Made by a program: the position numbers and the translations under genes. The notes under the pieces are model-generated. The model was not told where the DNA came from. It searched no databases and saw only the letters and a program-made list of their open reading frames with translations. Shown piece after piece: positions 47,373 through 57,356 of a stretch of DNA of 64,000 nucleotides. The DNA is taken from the NCBI RefSeq assembly GCF_001439665.1, contig NZ_LMAK01000076.1, positions 1 through 64,000 on the forward strand. Reading direction: 5' to 3'. Every line of letters starts with the position of its first letter. The stretch's first letter is position 1. Source of the stretch: Formosa algae (lineage in GTDB: Bacteria; Bacteroidota; Bacteroidia; Flavobacteriales; Flavobacteriaceae).

Positions 47373-48608
47373 TTAGGCCGTTTCAGAGCCTTTTTTAAGC
47401 TCTATAACGGTAATTTCTGGCCATATACCAACACGACCGGGAAAACCTAAGAAGCCAAAACCACGGTTTACATTAATATATTGTCCCATTTCTTTATATA
47501 TCCCTGCCCAATATTTGTAGCGCCATTTTATGGGACTCCATTTTACCCAACCCGGAATTTCAATCCCGAATTGCATCCCATGTGTATGTCCGCTTAAGGT
47601 AAGATGATAATGGTAGTCGTCATGAATCACTTGGTCTTCCCAATGCGACGGATCATGACTCATTAAAATCTTAAAATCGTGAGCATCTATTTTAGACACC
47701 GCTTGCTTTAAATCGCCTGCTTTTTTAAAGTGACCTCTCCCCCAATTCTCGACACCAATTAAAGCAATACGTTGGCCATCTTTTTCAAGGTATCTGCTAT
47801 CATTTAAAATCAGATCAAATCCAATCTCTTTCTGTATCGCCTTCAAATCTTCTAAATTTTGATCTTTTTCAGCCTCAGAATTCCACTGCACATAATCACC
47901 ATAATCATGATTCCCCAATACAGAAAACTTACCATCTTTAGCCTGTAGTTTACTAAATGTCGTTTTCCAAGGAATCATTTCTTCTGCTAAATTATTTACC
48001 ATATCACCTGTAAACAAAATGGTATCGGATTGCTGTTCATTTATCAAATCAATAGCGTATTCTATCTTCTCTCTATTATCAAAACTCCCGCTATGTATGT
48101 CACTAATTTGAGTAATTCTATACCCATCAAACGCTTCTGGTAAATCTTCAAAATTCATAGTATATTTTAATACCCTGAAATCATATTTTCCTTTAAACAT
48201 CCCGTATAATAATCCTGCAAAAGGGATAGCAGCCATACCTATAGCGAGTTTACTAATAAAGGCTCTGCGTTCTGGAAAGTAACCAAACTCTTGCTTGTCT
48301 TTTGTAAAATAACGGTACACCCCTTGAGGAAAACGCAACAGGTCTTCGAAACCCAAAACCACTAATAAAATTAATTTAGGCACGATTACTACCAATAAAA
48401 ATCCGAACGCATAACTTTTCGCATGCGTAAGCACTTTTAAATGACTAGGATTTAGAAGTAACTGATAAACAAAATTACCTAAAACAAGAGCACTTAAAAC
48501 CCAATAAAGACGATACACATACCGTTGTTTGGTTATGGATTTAAAAGCCTGAAACGAATACCAATCTAAAAGAGCATAAACTAAAAAAAACAGAATCCAG
48601 CGTATCAT
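47373..48608 (-). CDS. Membrane-bound metallophosphoesterase
   Basis: 411 residues. The N-terminal 130 residues have about three to four membrane helices (RWILFFLVYALLDWYSF, LGNFVYQLLL, FGFLLVVIVPKLILLVVLG), and the rest is a calcineurin-like phosphoesterase with all metal-site motifs: ISDIHSGS, FTGDMVNN, LGNHDYGDY, MSHDPSHW and LSGHTHGMQFG. It resembles YaeI/LpxH-related membrane-associated enzymes, but the substrate is not known. No operon partner. Confidence 0.92.
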   Translation of the reverse strand: MIRWILFFLVYALLDWYSFQAFKSITKQRYVYRLYWVLSALVLGNFVYQLLLNPSHLKVLTHAKSYAFGFLLVVIVPKLILLVVLGFEDLLRFPQGVYRYFTKDKQEFGYFPERRAFISKLAIGMAAIPFAGLLYGMFKGKYDFRVLKYTMNFEDLPEAFDGYRITQISDIHSGSFDNREKIEYAIDLINEQQSDTILFTGDMVNNLAEEMIPWKTTFSKLQAKDGKFSVLGNHDYGDYVQWNSEAEKDQNLEDLKAIQKEIGFDLILNDSRYLEKDGQRIALIGVENWGRGHFKKAGDLKQAVSKIDAHDFKILMSHDPSHWEDQVIHDDYHYHLTLSGHTHGMQFGIEIPGWVKWSPIKWRYKYWAGIYKEMGQYINVNRGFGFLGFPGRVGIWPEITVIELKKGSETA

Positions 48609-48758
48609 GTAAACTTAATTAAAAGGTAAAATTAACAAATACACCATCAATGTATCTTATTATAGTGTTAAAGCTTGGGCCCTTGGAATTGATAACAGAA
48701 GTATTTGAAATAACAGAAATAAGCTTCAGTTTGAACGACAATAAGAGATTCAATTAAT

Positions 48759-50153
48759 CTAAAACCACTTGAGTGTAAAATCGACTAGTTTTTGTTTAAA
48801 ATTGGTATACGGTGGAAACAGAAATTCTATACTTCCTTTGGTATGTTGTTTTAACACCGAACGCATATTAGAAAACTCCTGAAACCCAAAATAGCCATGC
48901 GCTTTACCAATGCCACTATTATTACTACCTCCAAATGGCAAATAGTGATTGCTATATTGTAATACATTTGTATTGATACAAGTACTTCCCGCACGCGTAT
49001 TATTGATAATAAACTGAGTTTCCTTTTTGTCTTTACCGTAAATATACAAGGCTAGCGGTTTTTCGTTAGCGTTTACATAGGTAATCACCTCGTGTATATC
49101 TGTATAAGTTTTAACAGGTAAAATCGGACCAAAAATTTCTTCTTGAAATAGTACAGAATCTTCTGCTAAATTAGAGATCACTGTCGGTTCTATAAAATTA
49201 TCTAAATCGGTGGTGTGACCACCAAGTTCTATAGTAGCATCATCTTCTTGGGCTTGATTTATATAATTTTTCAGCCTATTAAAATGCTTATCATTTACAA
49301 TTCTAGCATAAGACTCTGAATTTTCTGCTTTATCATAAAAACTTTGAACTGCAATTTTAAACTCAGCAATAAACTCTGCTTTCAAACCTGCTTCAATATA
49401 AATGTAATCTGGAGCGATACACGTTTGTCCATTATTTACAAATTTTCCCCAAGCCACACGTTGGGCAGCTGTTTTTAAGTTTGCACTAGGTGTAATAATT
49501 GCTGGCGATTTTCCTCCCAACTCTAAAGTTACAGAAGTTAAATGTTTTGCTGCGGCCTGCATAACAATTTTACCAACATGTGGAGACCCCGTAAAAAAGA
49601 TATGATTAAAGGGAAGTTTTAGCAATTCGGTAGAAACGTCTACTTCTCCTTTTACTAAAGCAATTTCATTTTCAGGAAACAATTCCGAAATAAGCTCACT
49701 CATCACTTGTGTGGTGTGCGGTGTTAATTCCGAAGGCTTAATAATTACTGTATTTCCTGCTGCAATGGCCGACACTAACGGACCCAAGGTGAGATTTAAA
49801 GGAAAATTCCAAGGCGAAATAATTAAACACACGCCTTTAGGCTCGTATTTAATCCAAGACGACGACCCTAATAATTGCAAAGGCGTATCGACTTTTTGTC
49901 GTGCCATCCATCCTTTAAGTTCAGAACTCACATATTTAATTTCACTAATAACAGGATAAATCTCGGTGAGATCGGTTTCTAAAAACGGCTTTTTAAAATC
50001 GGCATATAACGCCTCGCGTATACGCTGCTTATAATCTACAGCAATGGCTTGTTTTAACGCTTTAAGTTTTTCTATACGTGCTTTATACGTGGTATTTCCA
50101 ACATTAAATTGATTGGCTTTTTGGGCATTAAAAATATCTTGATAACGGTTCAT
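48759..50153 (-). CDS. Aldehyde dehydrogenase (class 3-like)
   Basis: 464 residues, NAD(P)-dependent oxidation of aldehydes to acids. The catalytic Cys245 lies in NNGQTCIAPDY and the general base Glu211 in TLELGGKSP; the FFTGSPHVGKI nucleotide-binding loop precedes them. The C-terminus is aromatic and hydrophobic (FLFPPYTNFKQKLVDFTLKWF), as in class 3 enzymes that act on fatty or aromatic aldehydes. It lies 5 bases downstream of a TetR-type gene, so it is probably regulated by that product. Confidence 0.93.
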   Translation of the reverse strand: MNRYQDIFNAQKANQFNVGNTTYKARIEKLKALKQAIAVDYKQRIREALYADFKKPFLETDLTEIYPVISEIKYVSSELKGWMARQKVDTPLQLLGSSSWIKYEPKGVCLIISPWNFPLNLTLGPLVSAIAAGNTVIIKPSELTPHTTQVMSELISELFPENEIALVKGEVDVSTELLKLPFNHIFFTGSPHVGKIVMQAAAKHLTSVTLELGGKSPAIITPSANLKTAAQRVAWGKFVNNGQTCIAPDYIYIEAGLKAEFIAEFKIAVQSFYDKAENSESYARIVNDKHFNRLKNYINQAQEDDATIELGGHTTDLDNFIEPTVISNLAEDSVLFQEEIFGPILPVKTYTDIHEVITYVNANEKPLALYIYGKDKKETQFIINNTRAGSTCINTNVLQYSNHYLPFGGSNNSGIGKAHGYFGFQEFSNMRSVLKQHTKGSIEFLFPPYTNFKQKLVDFTLKWF

Positions 50154-50158
50154 TAATC

Positions 50159-50767
50159 TTAAGATTCGCGCGCTGGCAGTTTAGAATAATTTTGCAATCC
50201 GCTTACAAATATATTGGCTAAAAAATGAGCCATTTCCTCTTTAGACGATTCAAAATAATTGTGATGTAAGCACACAAAAAGTTCTGATGCCGAAGATATA
50301 GCAACCAAACTAAACATTTTAAAATATTTATTATCGGCAAAAGCCACTTCGGGAAAACGTTTTAAATCTTCTTGCATATTAAGCACCAAACTCAATATGC
50401 TTTCACTACCGTAAGAAATGCTTCTAATTTGGTTCTGATTGTTTTTATGAAACAGCATCATATCTTCCGTACTCACCAAATCTAAATACGCTTTAAACGA
50501 GGCATACAAAAAATCGTAAGCACTTTTTAGCCCAACCTGAGCTTGTTTCACTTCAAAATTAATTTTGCAATTCAGTTCATCTAAAATCACACAGAAAACA
50601 TCTTTAGGCGTATTAAAATAATTATAAAATGTTCCGCGACCAATATTACTTTTTTCAACAATATCGCTAATAGACGTGTTTTCTAATCCTTGTTCAGAAA
50701 ACAGTTTTAGCGAGGCTTTTATAATACGTTCACGTTTTTCTTTTTTATTTAACTCTCGTCTACTCAT
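50159..50767 (-). CDS. TetR/AcrR-family transcriptional regulator
   Basis: 202 residues. The helix-turn-helix at about residues 30-55 (TSISDIVEKSNIGRGTFYNYF) is typical, and the rest is an all-helical ligand-binding domain. It is transcribed with the aldehyde dehydrogenase 5 bases downstream, an arrangement expected of an aldehyde- or lipid-responsive repressor. The operator was not identified; the 205 bases upstream, shared divergently with polA, are the likely site. Confidence 0.92.
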   Translation of the reverse strand: MSRRELNKKEKRERIIKASLKLFSEQGLENTSISDIVEKSNIGRGTFYNYFNTPKDVFCVILDELNCKINFEVKQAQVGLKSAYDFLYASFKAYLDLVSTEDMMLFHKNNQNQIRSISYGSESILSLVLNMQEDLKRFPEVAFADNKYFKMFSLVAISSASELFVCLHHNYFESSKEEMAHFLANIFVSGLQNYSKLPARES

Positions 50768-50942
50768 TCTGCGCTATCCTACTTTAGTTTTTGTCAAAAA
50801 ATAAAAGTACATAATAAAGCGTAAAAGCATCTGAGATCTCTAAAATAAATACGGTTTCCCTCAAATTTTTAAGACATTATGTAAATTCAGTTTTAAAAAT
50901 ATTGGTTCTTTATTTAAATTCTAATTAACACGCCTTTTTTTG

Positions 50943-50950
50943 TAGTTTTG
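50943..50950 (+). promoter_or_regulatory. -7 box of polA
   Basis: TAGTTTTG on the plus strand, a full TAnnTTTG match, 22 bases upstream of the ATG. No clear -33 box. Confidence 0.5.
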
Positions 50951-50972
50951 ACATTCTTACAAAATCTATATC

Positions 50973-53810
50973 ATGTCAGAACAAAAACGTCTATTTTTAG
51001 TTGATGCTTATGCACTTATTTTTCGCGGTTATTACGCTTTTATAAAAAACCCAAGAATCAATTCTAAAGGCTTGGATACCTCAGCTATTTTAGGGTTTAC
51101 AAATTCGTTATTAGACGTTATAAAACGTGAGCGTCCAGACCATTTGGCAGTGTGTTTTGACAAAGGCGGAAGTGTAGATCGCGTTGAGATGCTTGAAACA
51201 TACAAAGCAAATCGCGATGCCACACCTGAAGCCATAAAAACTGCAATTCCTTATATCTGTAGTATCCTTGAAGCGATGCATATTCCAATTATGGTGAAGG
51301 AAGGTTTTGAAGCCGATGATGTGATTGGAACCCTAGCAAAAAAAGCAGAGCTTGAAGGTTACCAAACGTTTATGGTCACACCAGATAAAGATTTTGCGCA
51401 GTTGGTTTCCGAAAATATTTTTATGTACCGCCCTGTTTTTGGTGGTGGTTACGAAACTTGGGGTATTCCTGAAGTACTTAAAAAATTCGAAATTGAACGC
51501 CCAGAACAAGTGATCGATTTTCTTGGTATGATGGGAGATGCTTCCGATAATATTCCAGGCCTTCCTGGCGTTGGAGAAAAAACAGCCAAGAAATTTTTAG
51601 CGCAATACGGCAGTATGGAAAACCTTTTAGCAAACACACACGAGCTAAAAGGCAAAATGAAAGAGAAAGTTGAAGCCGCTAAAGAACTGGGATTATTATC
51701 TAAGAAATTAGCCACCATTATGCTTGATGTGCCGGTTGATTTTGATGCTGAAGATTTTGAAATGTCGCATCCAGATATCGATGCTGTAAAAGGCATTTTT
51801 CAAGATTTAGAATTTAGACGACTTGTAGATAGCTTTGAAAAAATATTTACCGTACAAACGGAAGCGACAAGCGATACGACTACGGAAAAAACAGCTTCTA
51901 ACGCTTCAACATCGGCAGCAGGTGCAGGACAATTCTCGCTATTTGGCGGAGATGCAGCACCAACTTCAGATGCAACAGCAGAAGATCCTAACCAAAGAAA
52001 AACAGCCGAAAACACCTCGCATTTTTACCAAAGTGTAGCCTCGGGCATGGCCACAAAATTATTCCTTAAAAATTTAATGAAACAAACCAGCGTTTGTTTC
52101 GATACAGAAACTACCGGTTTAGATCCGCTTACAGCAGAACTTGTTGGTATTGCGTTTTCTTGGGAGACAGGTAAAGGATTTTACTTACCCTTTCCTGAAG
52201 ATAAAACCGAAGCTCAAGAATTAATCGAAATACTTCGTCCGTTTTTTGAAGCTGAAGACATTCAGAAAATCGGTCAGAATTTAAAATACGATATTAAAGT
52301 CCTTCGCAAATATAACATCACGGTTAAAGGCAAGTTGTTCGACACCATGTTAGCGCATTATCTAATCAATCCAGATATGCGTCACAATATGGAAGTTCTG
52401 GCCGAAACCTATTTAAATTACTCGCCAATTTCTATTGTGGATCTGATTGGTAAAAAGGGAAAAAACCAGTTATCCATGCGCCAAGTGCCTTTGGATAAGC
52501 AAACAGAATATGCCGTTGAAGATGCCGATATTACCCTGCAACTTAAAGAACATTTTGAAAACGAATTAGGCCAAGCCAATACTCAGAAACTGTTTGATGA
52601 TATCGAAGTGCCACTACTTCGCGTGCTTGCAGACATGGAATTAGAGGGAATAAATTTAGATGTGCCGTTTTTAAACGATTTAGCTGGAGCTTTAAACAAC
52701 GATATCGCTACACTTCAGGACAAAATATATACTGAAGCTGGCGAAGAATTTAATATCGCCTCACCAAAACAATTAGGAGAAATCTTATTTGGTAAAATGA
52801 AGCTAGTCGATAAACCTAAAAAGACCAAATCTGGACAGTTTGCAACCTCAGAAGATATTCTATCGTACTTGGCCAAAGACCACGAGATTATTCAGCATAT
52901 TTTAGACTATCGTGGCCTAGCAAAACTAAAAAGCACCTATGTCGATGCCTTACCGTTACAAGTCGAGCCATCAACAGGGCGTGTGCATACAGATTATATG
53001 CAAACCGTTGCAGCTACTGGCCGTTTAAGTAGTAATAATCCGAATTTACAGAATATTCCCATTCGTACCGAACGCGGTCGCCAAGTTAGAAAAGCCTTTA
53101 TTCCTAGAAATGAAGACTACATCTTACTAGCAGCCGATTATTCGCAGATTGAACTTCGTATTATCGCCGCCTTAAGTCAGGAGGAAACCATGATTGAAGC
53201 CTTTAAAAACGGTGAAGATATTCATGCCTCTACCGCAGCAAAAGTATTTAATGTGCCTTTAGAAGACGTGACCCGAGAACAACGTAGCAATGCAAAAACC
53301 GTGAATTTCGGGATTGTGTATGGAGTATCTGCTTTCGGATTAAGCAATCAAACCGATTTATCTCGTAGCGAATCTAAAGACCTTATCGACACCTATTACA
53401 AAACTTATCCGAAACTGAGAACCTATATGAGTGAGTTGATAGATTTTGCTCGCGATAATGGCTATGTACAAACCGTTTTAGGACGTCGTCGTTATTTAAA
53501 AGATATCAATTCCAGAAATGGTGTAGTTCGTGGTGCTGCCGAACGTAATGCGGTTAACGCCCCTATACAAGGAAGTGCTGCCGATATTATAAAGCTAGCC
53601 ATGATTAATATTCATGAGAAATTAGTCGCTGGCGACTTTAAAACCAAAATGCTTCTACAGGTTCATGATGAATTGGTATTCGACGTTTATAAACCCGAGC
53701 TAGACACCATAAAAACCCTAGTAAAAACCGAAATGGAAAATGCCTTTGTTATGGATGTACCTTTAGATGTAGAAATGGATACCGGTTTGAACTGGTTGGA
53801 GGCGCATTAA
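50973..53810 (+). CDS. polA: DNA polymerase I
   Basis: 945 residues with three functional parts. The 5'-nuclease spans residues 1 to about 290 (VDAYALIFRGYYAF, GEKTAKKFL). A Ser/Thr/Ala-rich linker at about 295-350 contains QFSLF at 320-324. The 3'-5' exonuclease is intact: FDTETTGLDP with Asp377 and Glu379, then DIKVLRKY. The polymerase has DYSQIELR at 722-729 (motif A), motif B around RSNAKTVNFGIVYG, and HDE at 898-900 (motif C). The 3'-5' exonuclease appears active, unlike that of Bacillus or Taq enzymes. The NUDIX gene starts 4 bases after the stop. Confidence 0.97.
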   Translation: MSEQKRLFLVDAYALIFRGYYAFIKNPRINSKGLDTSAILGFTNSLLDVIKRERPDHLAVCFDKGGSVDRVEMLETYKANRDATPEAIKTAIPYICSILEAMHIPIMVKEGFEADDVIGTLAKKAELEGYQTFMVTPDKDFAQLVSENIFMYRPVFGGGYETWGIPEVLKKFEIERPEQVIDFLGMMGDASDNIPGLPGVGEKTAKKFLAQYGSMENLLANTHELKGKMKEKVEAAKELGLLSKKLATIMLDVPVDFDAEDFEMSHPDIDAVKGIFQDLEFRRLVDSFEKIFTVQTEATSDTTTEKTASNASTSAAGAGQFSLFGGDAAPTSDATAEDPNQRKTAENTSHFYQSVASGMATKLFLKNLMKQTSVCFDTETTGLDPLTAELVGIAFSWETGKGFYLPFPEDKTEAQELIEILRPFFEAEDIQKIGQNLKYDIKVLRKYNITVKGKLFDTMLAHYLINPDMRHNMEVLAETYLNYSPISIVDLIGKKGKNQLSMRQVPLDKQTEYAVEDADITLQLKEHFENELGQANTQKLFDDIEVPLLRVLADMELEGINLDVPFLNDLAGALNNDIATLQDKIYTEAGEEFNIASPKQLGEILFGKMKLVDKPKKTKSGQFATSEDILSYLAKDHEIIQHILDYRGLAKLKSTYVDALPLQVEPSTGRVHTDYMQTVAATGRLSSNNPNLQNIPIRTERGRQVRKAFIPRNEDYILLAADYSQIELRIIAALSQEETMIEAFKNGEDIHASTAAKVFNVPLEDVTREQRSNAKTVNFGIVYGVSAFGLSNQTDLSRSESKDLIDTYYKTYPKLRTYMSELIDFARDNGYVQTVLGRRRYLKDINSRNGVVRGAAERNAVNAPIQGSAADIIKLAMINIHEKLVAGDFKTKMLLQVHDELVFDVYKPELDTIKTLVKTEMENAFVMDVPLDVEMDTGLNWLEAH

Positions 53811-53813
53811 AAC

Positions 53814-54200
53814 ATGAAAATAATTCAGGTTACTTGTGCTATTATTCTGTTCGATGATAAAGTTTTAGCTGTTCAAAGAAGTAAAACCATGAAACTTCCT
53901 TTGAAATGGGAATTTGCAGGTGGAAAAATTGAAGCAGGAGAAACTGAAATTGATTGTATTAAAAGAGAAATATTTGAAGAATTAAATATAAACATTCAAG
54001 TTAACAAGAGACTTACACCTGTAATTCATGAATACCCAGATTTTAAGATTGAATTAATTCCTTTTATAACAGAATACCGTTCAGGCGAACTAAAACTAAG
54101 TGAACATTCTGATTTTGTTATCGCTAATAAAAAAGAATTACTTAATTTAGATTGGGCTGAAGCAGATTTACCTGTTTTAGAAGAATTTTTAGCATTATGA
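53814..54200 (+). CDS. NUDIX hydrolase (MutT-type)
   Basis: 128 residues, a minimal NUDIX domain. The signature is complete at 37-59: G37, E43, R51, E52, E55 and E56, with Asn in place of Gly at the penultimate position. MutT-like proteins hydrolyse oxidised or unusual nucleoside triphosphates; the WEFAGGKIEAGE start is typical of (d)NTP hydrolases. It begins 3 bases after the polA stop and overlaps the helicase gene by four bases (ATGA), so it is translationally coupled to it. The pair is clearly more A+T-rich than polA. Confidence 0.9.
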   Translation: MKIIQVTCAIILFDDKVLAVQRSKTMKLPLKWEFAGGKIEAGETEIDCIKREIFEELNINIQVNKRLTPVIHEYPDFKIELIPFITEYRSGELKLSEHSDFVIANKKELLNLDWAEADLPVLEEFLAL

Positions 54201-57200
54201 ATCAAGGTATTTATGAAGAATTAATCACACAACTTGTATCTGAAAAACTGAAGACACTTGACAAAGAAAAATTCTACTTAAAGAAAAATATCATTGACAA
54301 AGAAGAAGCTTCGACCATTCTCTCTAAACATGTATCGCAAACTTTAAAACATGCTTTTCAACTTATAAAAGGTGGAAATAAAGTAGAACAACAAATCTCA
54401 ATTGCGAATAAAATTATTAGATTATTAAAAGAAGAACTCAATAATCAAGAGTTTGAAGATGATTTAGTAAATATTGAAGGTGAAATTTTAAAAGCTGTAT
54501 TTTCTAAAACAGATGCTCATTTTACAAATCTAGATCTTCACCTTAAAGAAATAACACCATACACAAGATTAACACAAAGTGAACTGTTCACAGGAGGAAA
54601 TGCAGGTTTATCTTTAGAAAGCGAACTCAAAAAGGAGATCCTATCTTCTAATAAAATAAATTTATTAGTCTCCTTTATTAAATTTAAAGGCATTATTATT
54701 CTTGAAAAGGAGTTAAGAGAATTTACCGAACGTGGTGGAAAACTAAACATAATTACCACCACTTATATAGGCGCAACAGATTATAAAGCCATTCAATTAC
54801 TTTCTAATTTACCAAATACAGAAGTTAAAATATCTTATAATACGAGTAATGAAAGATTACACGCTAAAGCATATTTATTCTATAGAAACACAGGATTTCA
54901 TACCGCTTATATTGGCTCTTCTAACTTTTCAAGGTCTGCTTTAACAGATGGATTAGAATGGAATTTAAAAGTAACAACTAAAGAAGTTAGCCATATTATA
55001 GATAAGTTTCAAAAAACATTTGATGCCTATTGGTTAAGTGACGATTTCGAATTATTTAATGATTCCATTCATAAAGAAAAACTTCAAAATGCATTAAAGC
55101 AAAGTAAATTCAGTAAGCCATACGAGAACACAACGGCTTTGTTTGATATAAAACCCTTTCCATATCAAAATGAGGTTTTAGAAAAACTAGAGGTAGAAAG
55201 AACTGTACATAATAGATTTAGAAATCTTGTGGTTGCCGCAACCGGAACAGGAAAAACAGTAATTTCTGCATTTGATTATAAATACTTTAAACAAAACAAT
55301 AAATCATCTAAACTACTATTTCTTGCTCACAGAAAAGAGATTCTACAAAAATCATTATCTACTTTTCAAGGTGTTTTACGAAACAATAATATAGGCGAAT
55401 TATGGGTTGACGGTATGGTTCCTGATAATTTTGAATTTGTATTCGCTTCAGTTCAATCTGTCAATAATCAATTTAAAAACTACAACCTAACACCGGAATA
55501 TTACGATTATATAATTATTGATGAATGTCACCATCAAACCGCAAATAGTTATAGAGAAATAATTAATTATTTTAAACCAAAAATACTTCTTGGCCTTACA
55601 GCAACGCCCGAACGTATGGATGGCGGAGATATTCTAGAAGATTTCAACAATAAAATTGCTGCAGAAATACGATTACCAGAAGCAATGAACAGAAAATTGC
55701 TTTGTCCTTTTCAGTATTTCGGAATAACAGACAGTATAGATTTAACTCACGTAAGTTGGGCAAGAGGAAAATACGTCGCTAGTGAATTGACCAATTTATA
55801 TACAGGAAATGACAGAAGAGTTCGAGAAATAATTGATGCTTTAGATAAATACACGAAAGACATAAACGATATTAGAACTTTGGGATATTGTGTTTCTATG
55901 GAACACGCCAAATACATGGCAGAGAAATTTACTCTAGCAGGTTTAAAAGCAGATTACCTTACAAGTAAAAACAGTAATGACAGAGTTTTAATTCGACAGA
56001 AACTAGAAAAGAAAGAGATTAATTATCTTTTTGTTGTCGATATGTTTAATGAAGGAATTGACATTCCTGAAATTGACACCGTACTATTTTTAAGACCAAC
56101 AGAAAGCTTAACGGTATTCTTACAACAATTAGGAAGAGGCTTGAGACTTCATGAAGAGAAAGACTGTTTAACTGTTTTAGATTTTGTTGGAAACTCTAAA
56201 CCTGAGTATAATTTTGAAAGCAAGTTTAGAGCTTTAATAGGCAAAACAAATACAACTGTTTTAAAAGAAATTGAGAATGATTTCCCACATCTTCCTTTAG
56301 GTTGCTCCATTATTTTAGAGAAGAAAACAAAAGACACCATTCTTAAAAATATTTCGGCAGCAACAACTTTAAATAAAAATAAATTAATTCAAAAAATTAA
56401 GCAATTTCAACATGATACTAGTTTGCCATTAACTATCGGTAATTTTAGCAAGTTTTACAACATCCCCATACAATCTATTTATAAAAGAGAAAGTTGGAAA
56501 CGCTTATGCCAACTAGCAGGAAAAATAGATAATTTCAATTCTGAAAACGAAAAAGCTATCGTTTCTGCTATTTCAAACAAATGGTTATCCACAAATTCAC
56601 TAAGCTATTTTACTTTCATTTTAAAAATTGCTAAGCAGAATTTTAACGTGACTCTTTCCGAATTAAATGAAAATGAAAATACAATGCTTTTAATGTTACA
56701 TTATGATGTTTGGCAAAAAGAAGGCGGTTTTAATTCCTTAGAAAAAAGCATAAATAAAATTGGAGCAAATACTGTTTTAGTTGAAGAAATAAAAGAAGTT
56801 CTTGAGGTGTTAATTGAAAACATAGACTTTAAAGAATTACCTATTGAACTTCCTTATGAGCAACCACTGAAATTACATAGTCGTTATACTAGAGACCAAA
56901 TCTTAGCAGCTTTTAGACTTAGTGATTTTAATAAAAAATCGTCTAACAGAGAAGGAACAGCTGAAAATAAGGATATAAATACAGAACTTTTATTTATCAA
57001 TTTAATTAAATCTGAAGAAAATTTTTCACCAACAACCATGTATGACGATTATGCTGTAAACGAGTTATTATTCCATTGGCAAACACAAAACTCAGCAAGA
57101 CCAGATTCAGGTAAAGGTTTATCATATATTAAACATAAAGAGCAAGAAAAACGAATATTACTTTTTGTTCGTGAAAAAGCAAAAAACGAATTTGGTAATA

Positions 57201-57337
57201 CAAATGGCTATGTTTTTATTGGCGAAGGTGAATTAAAAGATCATTACGGCTCTAAACCAATAAGTATTAATTGGGAATTATTAGAACCCATGCCTCATTA
57301 TCTATGGAAAGATGCAGCTAAACTTTCTGTTGGATAA
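54197..57337 (+). CDS. PLD-nuclease/superfamily 2 helicase fusion with C-terminal DUF3427
   Basis: 1046 residues. The N-terminal part (1 to about 120) is helical. A phospholipase D-like nuclease domain follows at about 130-290, with one HxK motif (His222, Lys224) and GSSNFSRSAL. A superfamily 2 helicase core has AATGTGKT at 347-354, DECH at 442-445, GLTATPER and QQLGRGLR at 643-650. The C-terminal 300 residues fit DUF3427 (from memory; ending PHYLWKDAAKLSVG). The architecture suggests an ATP-driven nucleic acid remodeller and nuclease. It is coupled to the NUDIX gene. Single-HKD PLD domains usually dimerise to make one active site. Its role is not established; repair of damaged or modified DNA, or phage defence, are both plausible. 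Confidence 0.85.
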   Translation: MNQGIYEELITQLVSEKLKTLDKEKFYLKKNIIDKEEASTILSKHVSQTLKHAFQLIKGGNKVEQQISIANKIIRLLKEELNNQEFEDDLVNIEGEILKAVFSKTDAHFTNLDLHLKEITPYTRLTQSELFTGGNAGLSLESELKKEILSSNKINLLVSFIKFKGIIILEKELREFTERGGKLNIITTTYIGATDYKAIQLLSNLPNTEVKISYNTSNERLHAKAYLFYRNTGFHTAYIGSSNFSRSALTDGLEWNLKVTTKEVSHIIDKFQKTFDAYWLSDDFELFNDSIHKEKLQNALKQSKFSKPYENTTALFDIKPFPYQNEVLEKLEVERTVHNRFRNLVVAATGTGKTVISAFDYKYFKQNNKSSKLLFLAHRKEILQKSLSTFQGVLRNNNIGELWVDGMVPDNFEFVFASVQSVNNQFKNYNLTPEYYDYIIIDECHHQTANSYREIINYFKPKILLGLTATPERMDGGDILEDFNNKIAAEIRLPEAMNRKLLCPFQYFGITDSIDLTHVSWARGKYVASELTNLYTGNDRRVREIIDALDKYTKDINDIRTLGYCVSMEHAKYMAEKFTLAGLKADYLTSKNSNDRVLIRQKLEKKEINYLFVVDMFNEGIDIPEIDTVLFLRPTESLTVFLQQLGRGLRLHEEKDCLTVLDFVGNSKPEYNFESKFRALIGKTNTTVLKEIENDFPHLPLGCSIILEKKTKDTILKNISAATTLNKNKLIQKIKQFQHDTSLPLTIGNFSKFYNIPIQSIYKRESWKRLCQLAGKIDNFNSENEKAIVSAISNKWLSTNSLSYFTFILKIAKQNFNVTLSELNENENTMLLMLHYDVWQKEGGFNSLEKSINKIGANTVLVEEIKEVLEVLIENIDFKELPIELPYEQPLKLHSRYTRDQILAAFRLSDFNKKSSNREGTAENKDINTELLFINLIKSEENFSPTTMYDDYAVNELLFHWQTQNSARPDSGKGLSYIKHKEQEKRILLFVREKAKNEFGNTNGYVFIGEGELKDHYGSKPISINWELLEPMPHYLWKDAAKLSVG

Positions 57338-57356
57338 AACATTTTTTTAACCCCCT

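Noticed and set aside
53811-57356. The NUDIX/helicase pair as a transposon or genomic island
   Set aside because: No transposase, terminal inverted repeats or target duplication were seen; only base composition differs.
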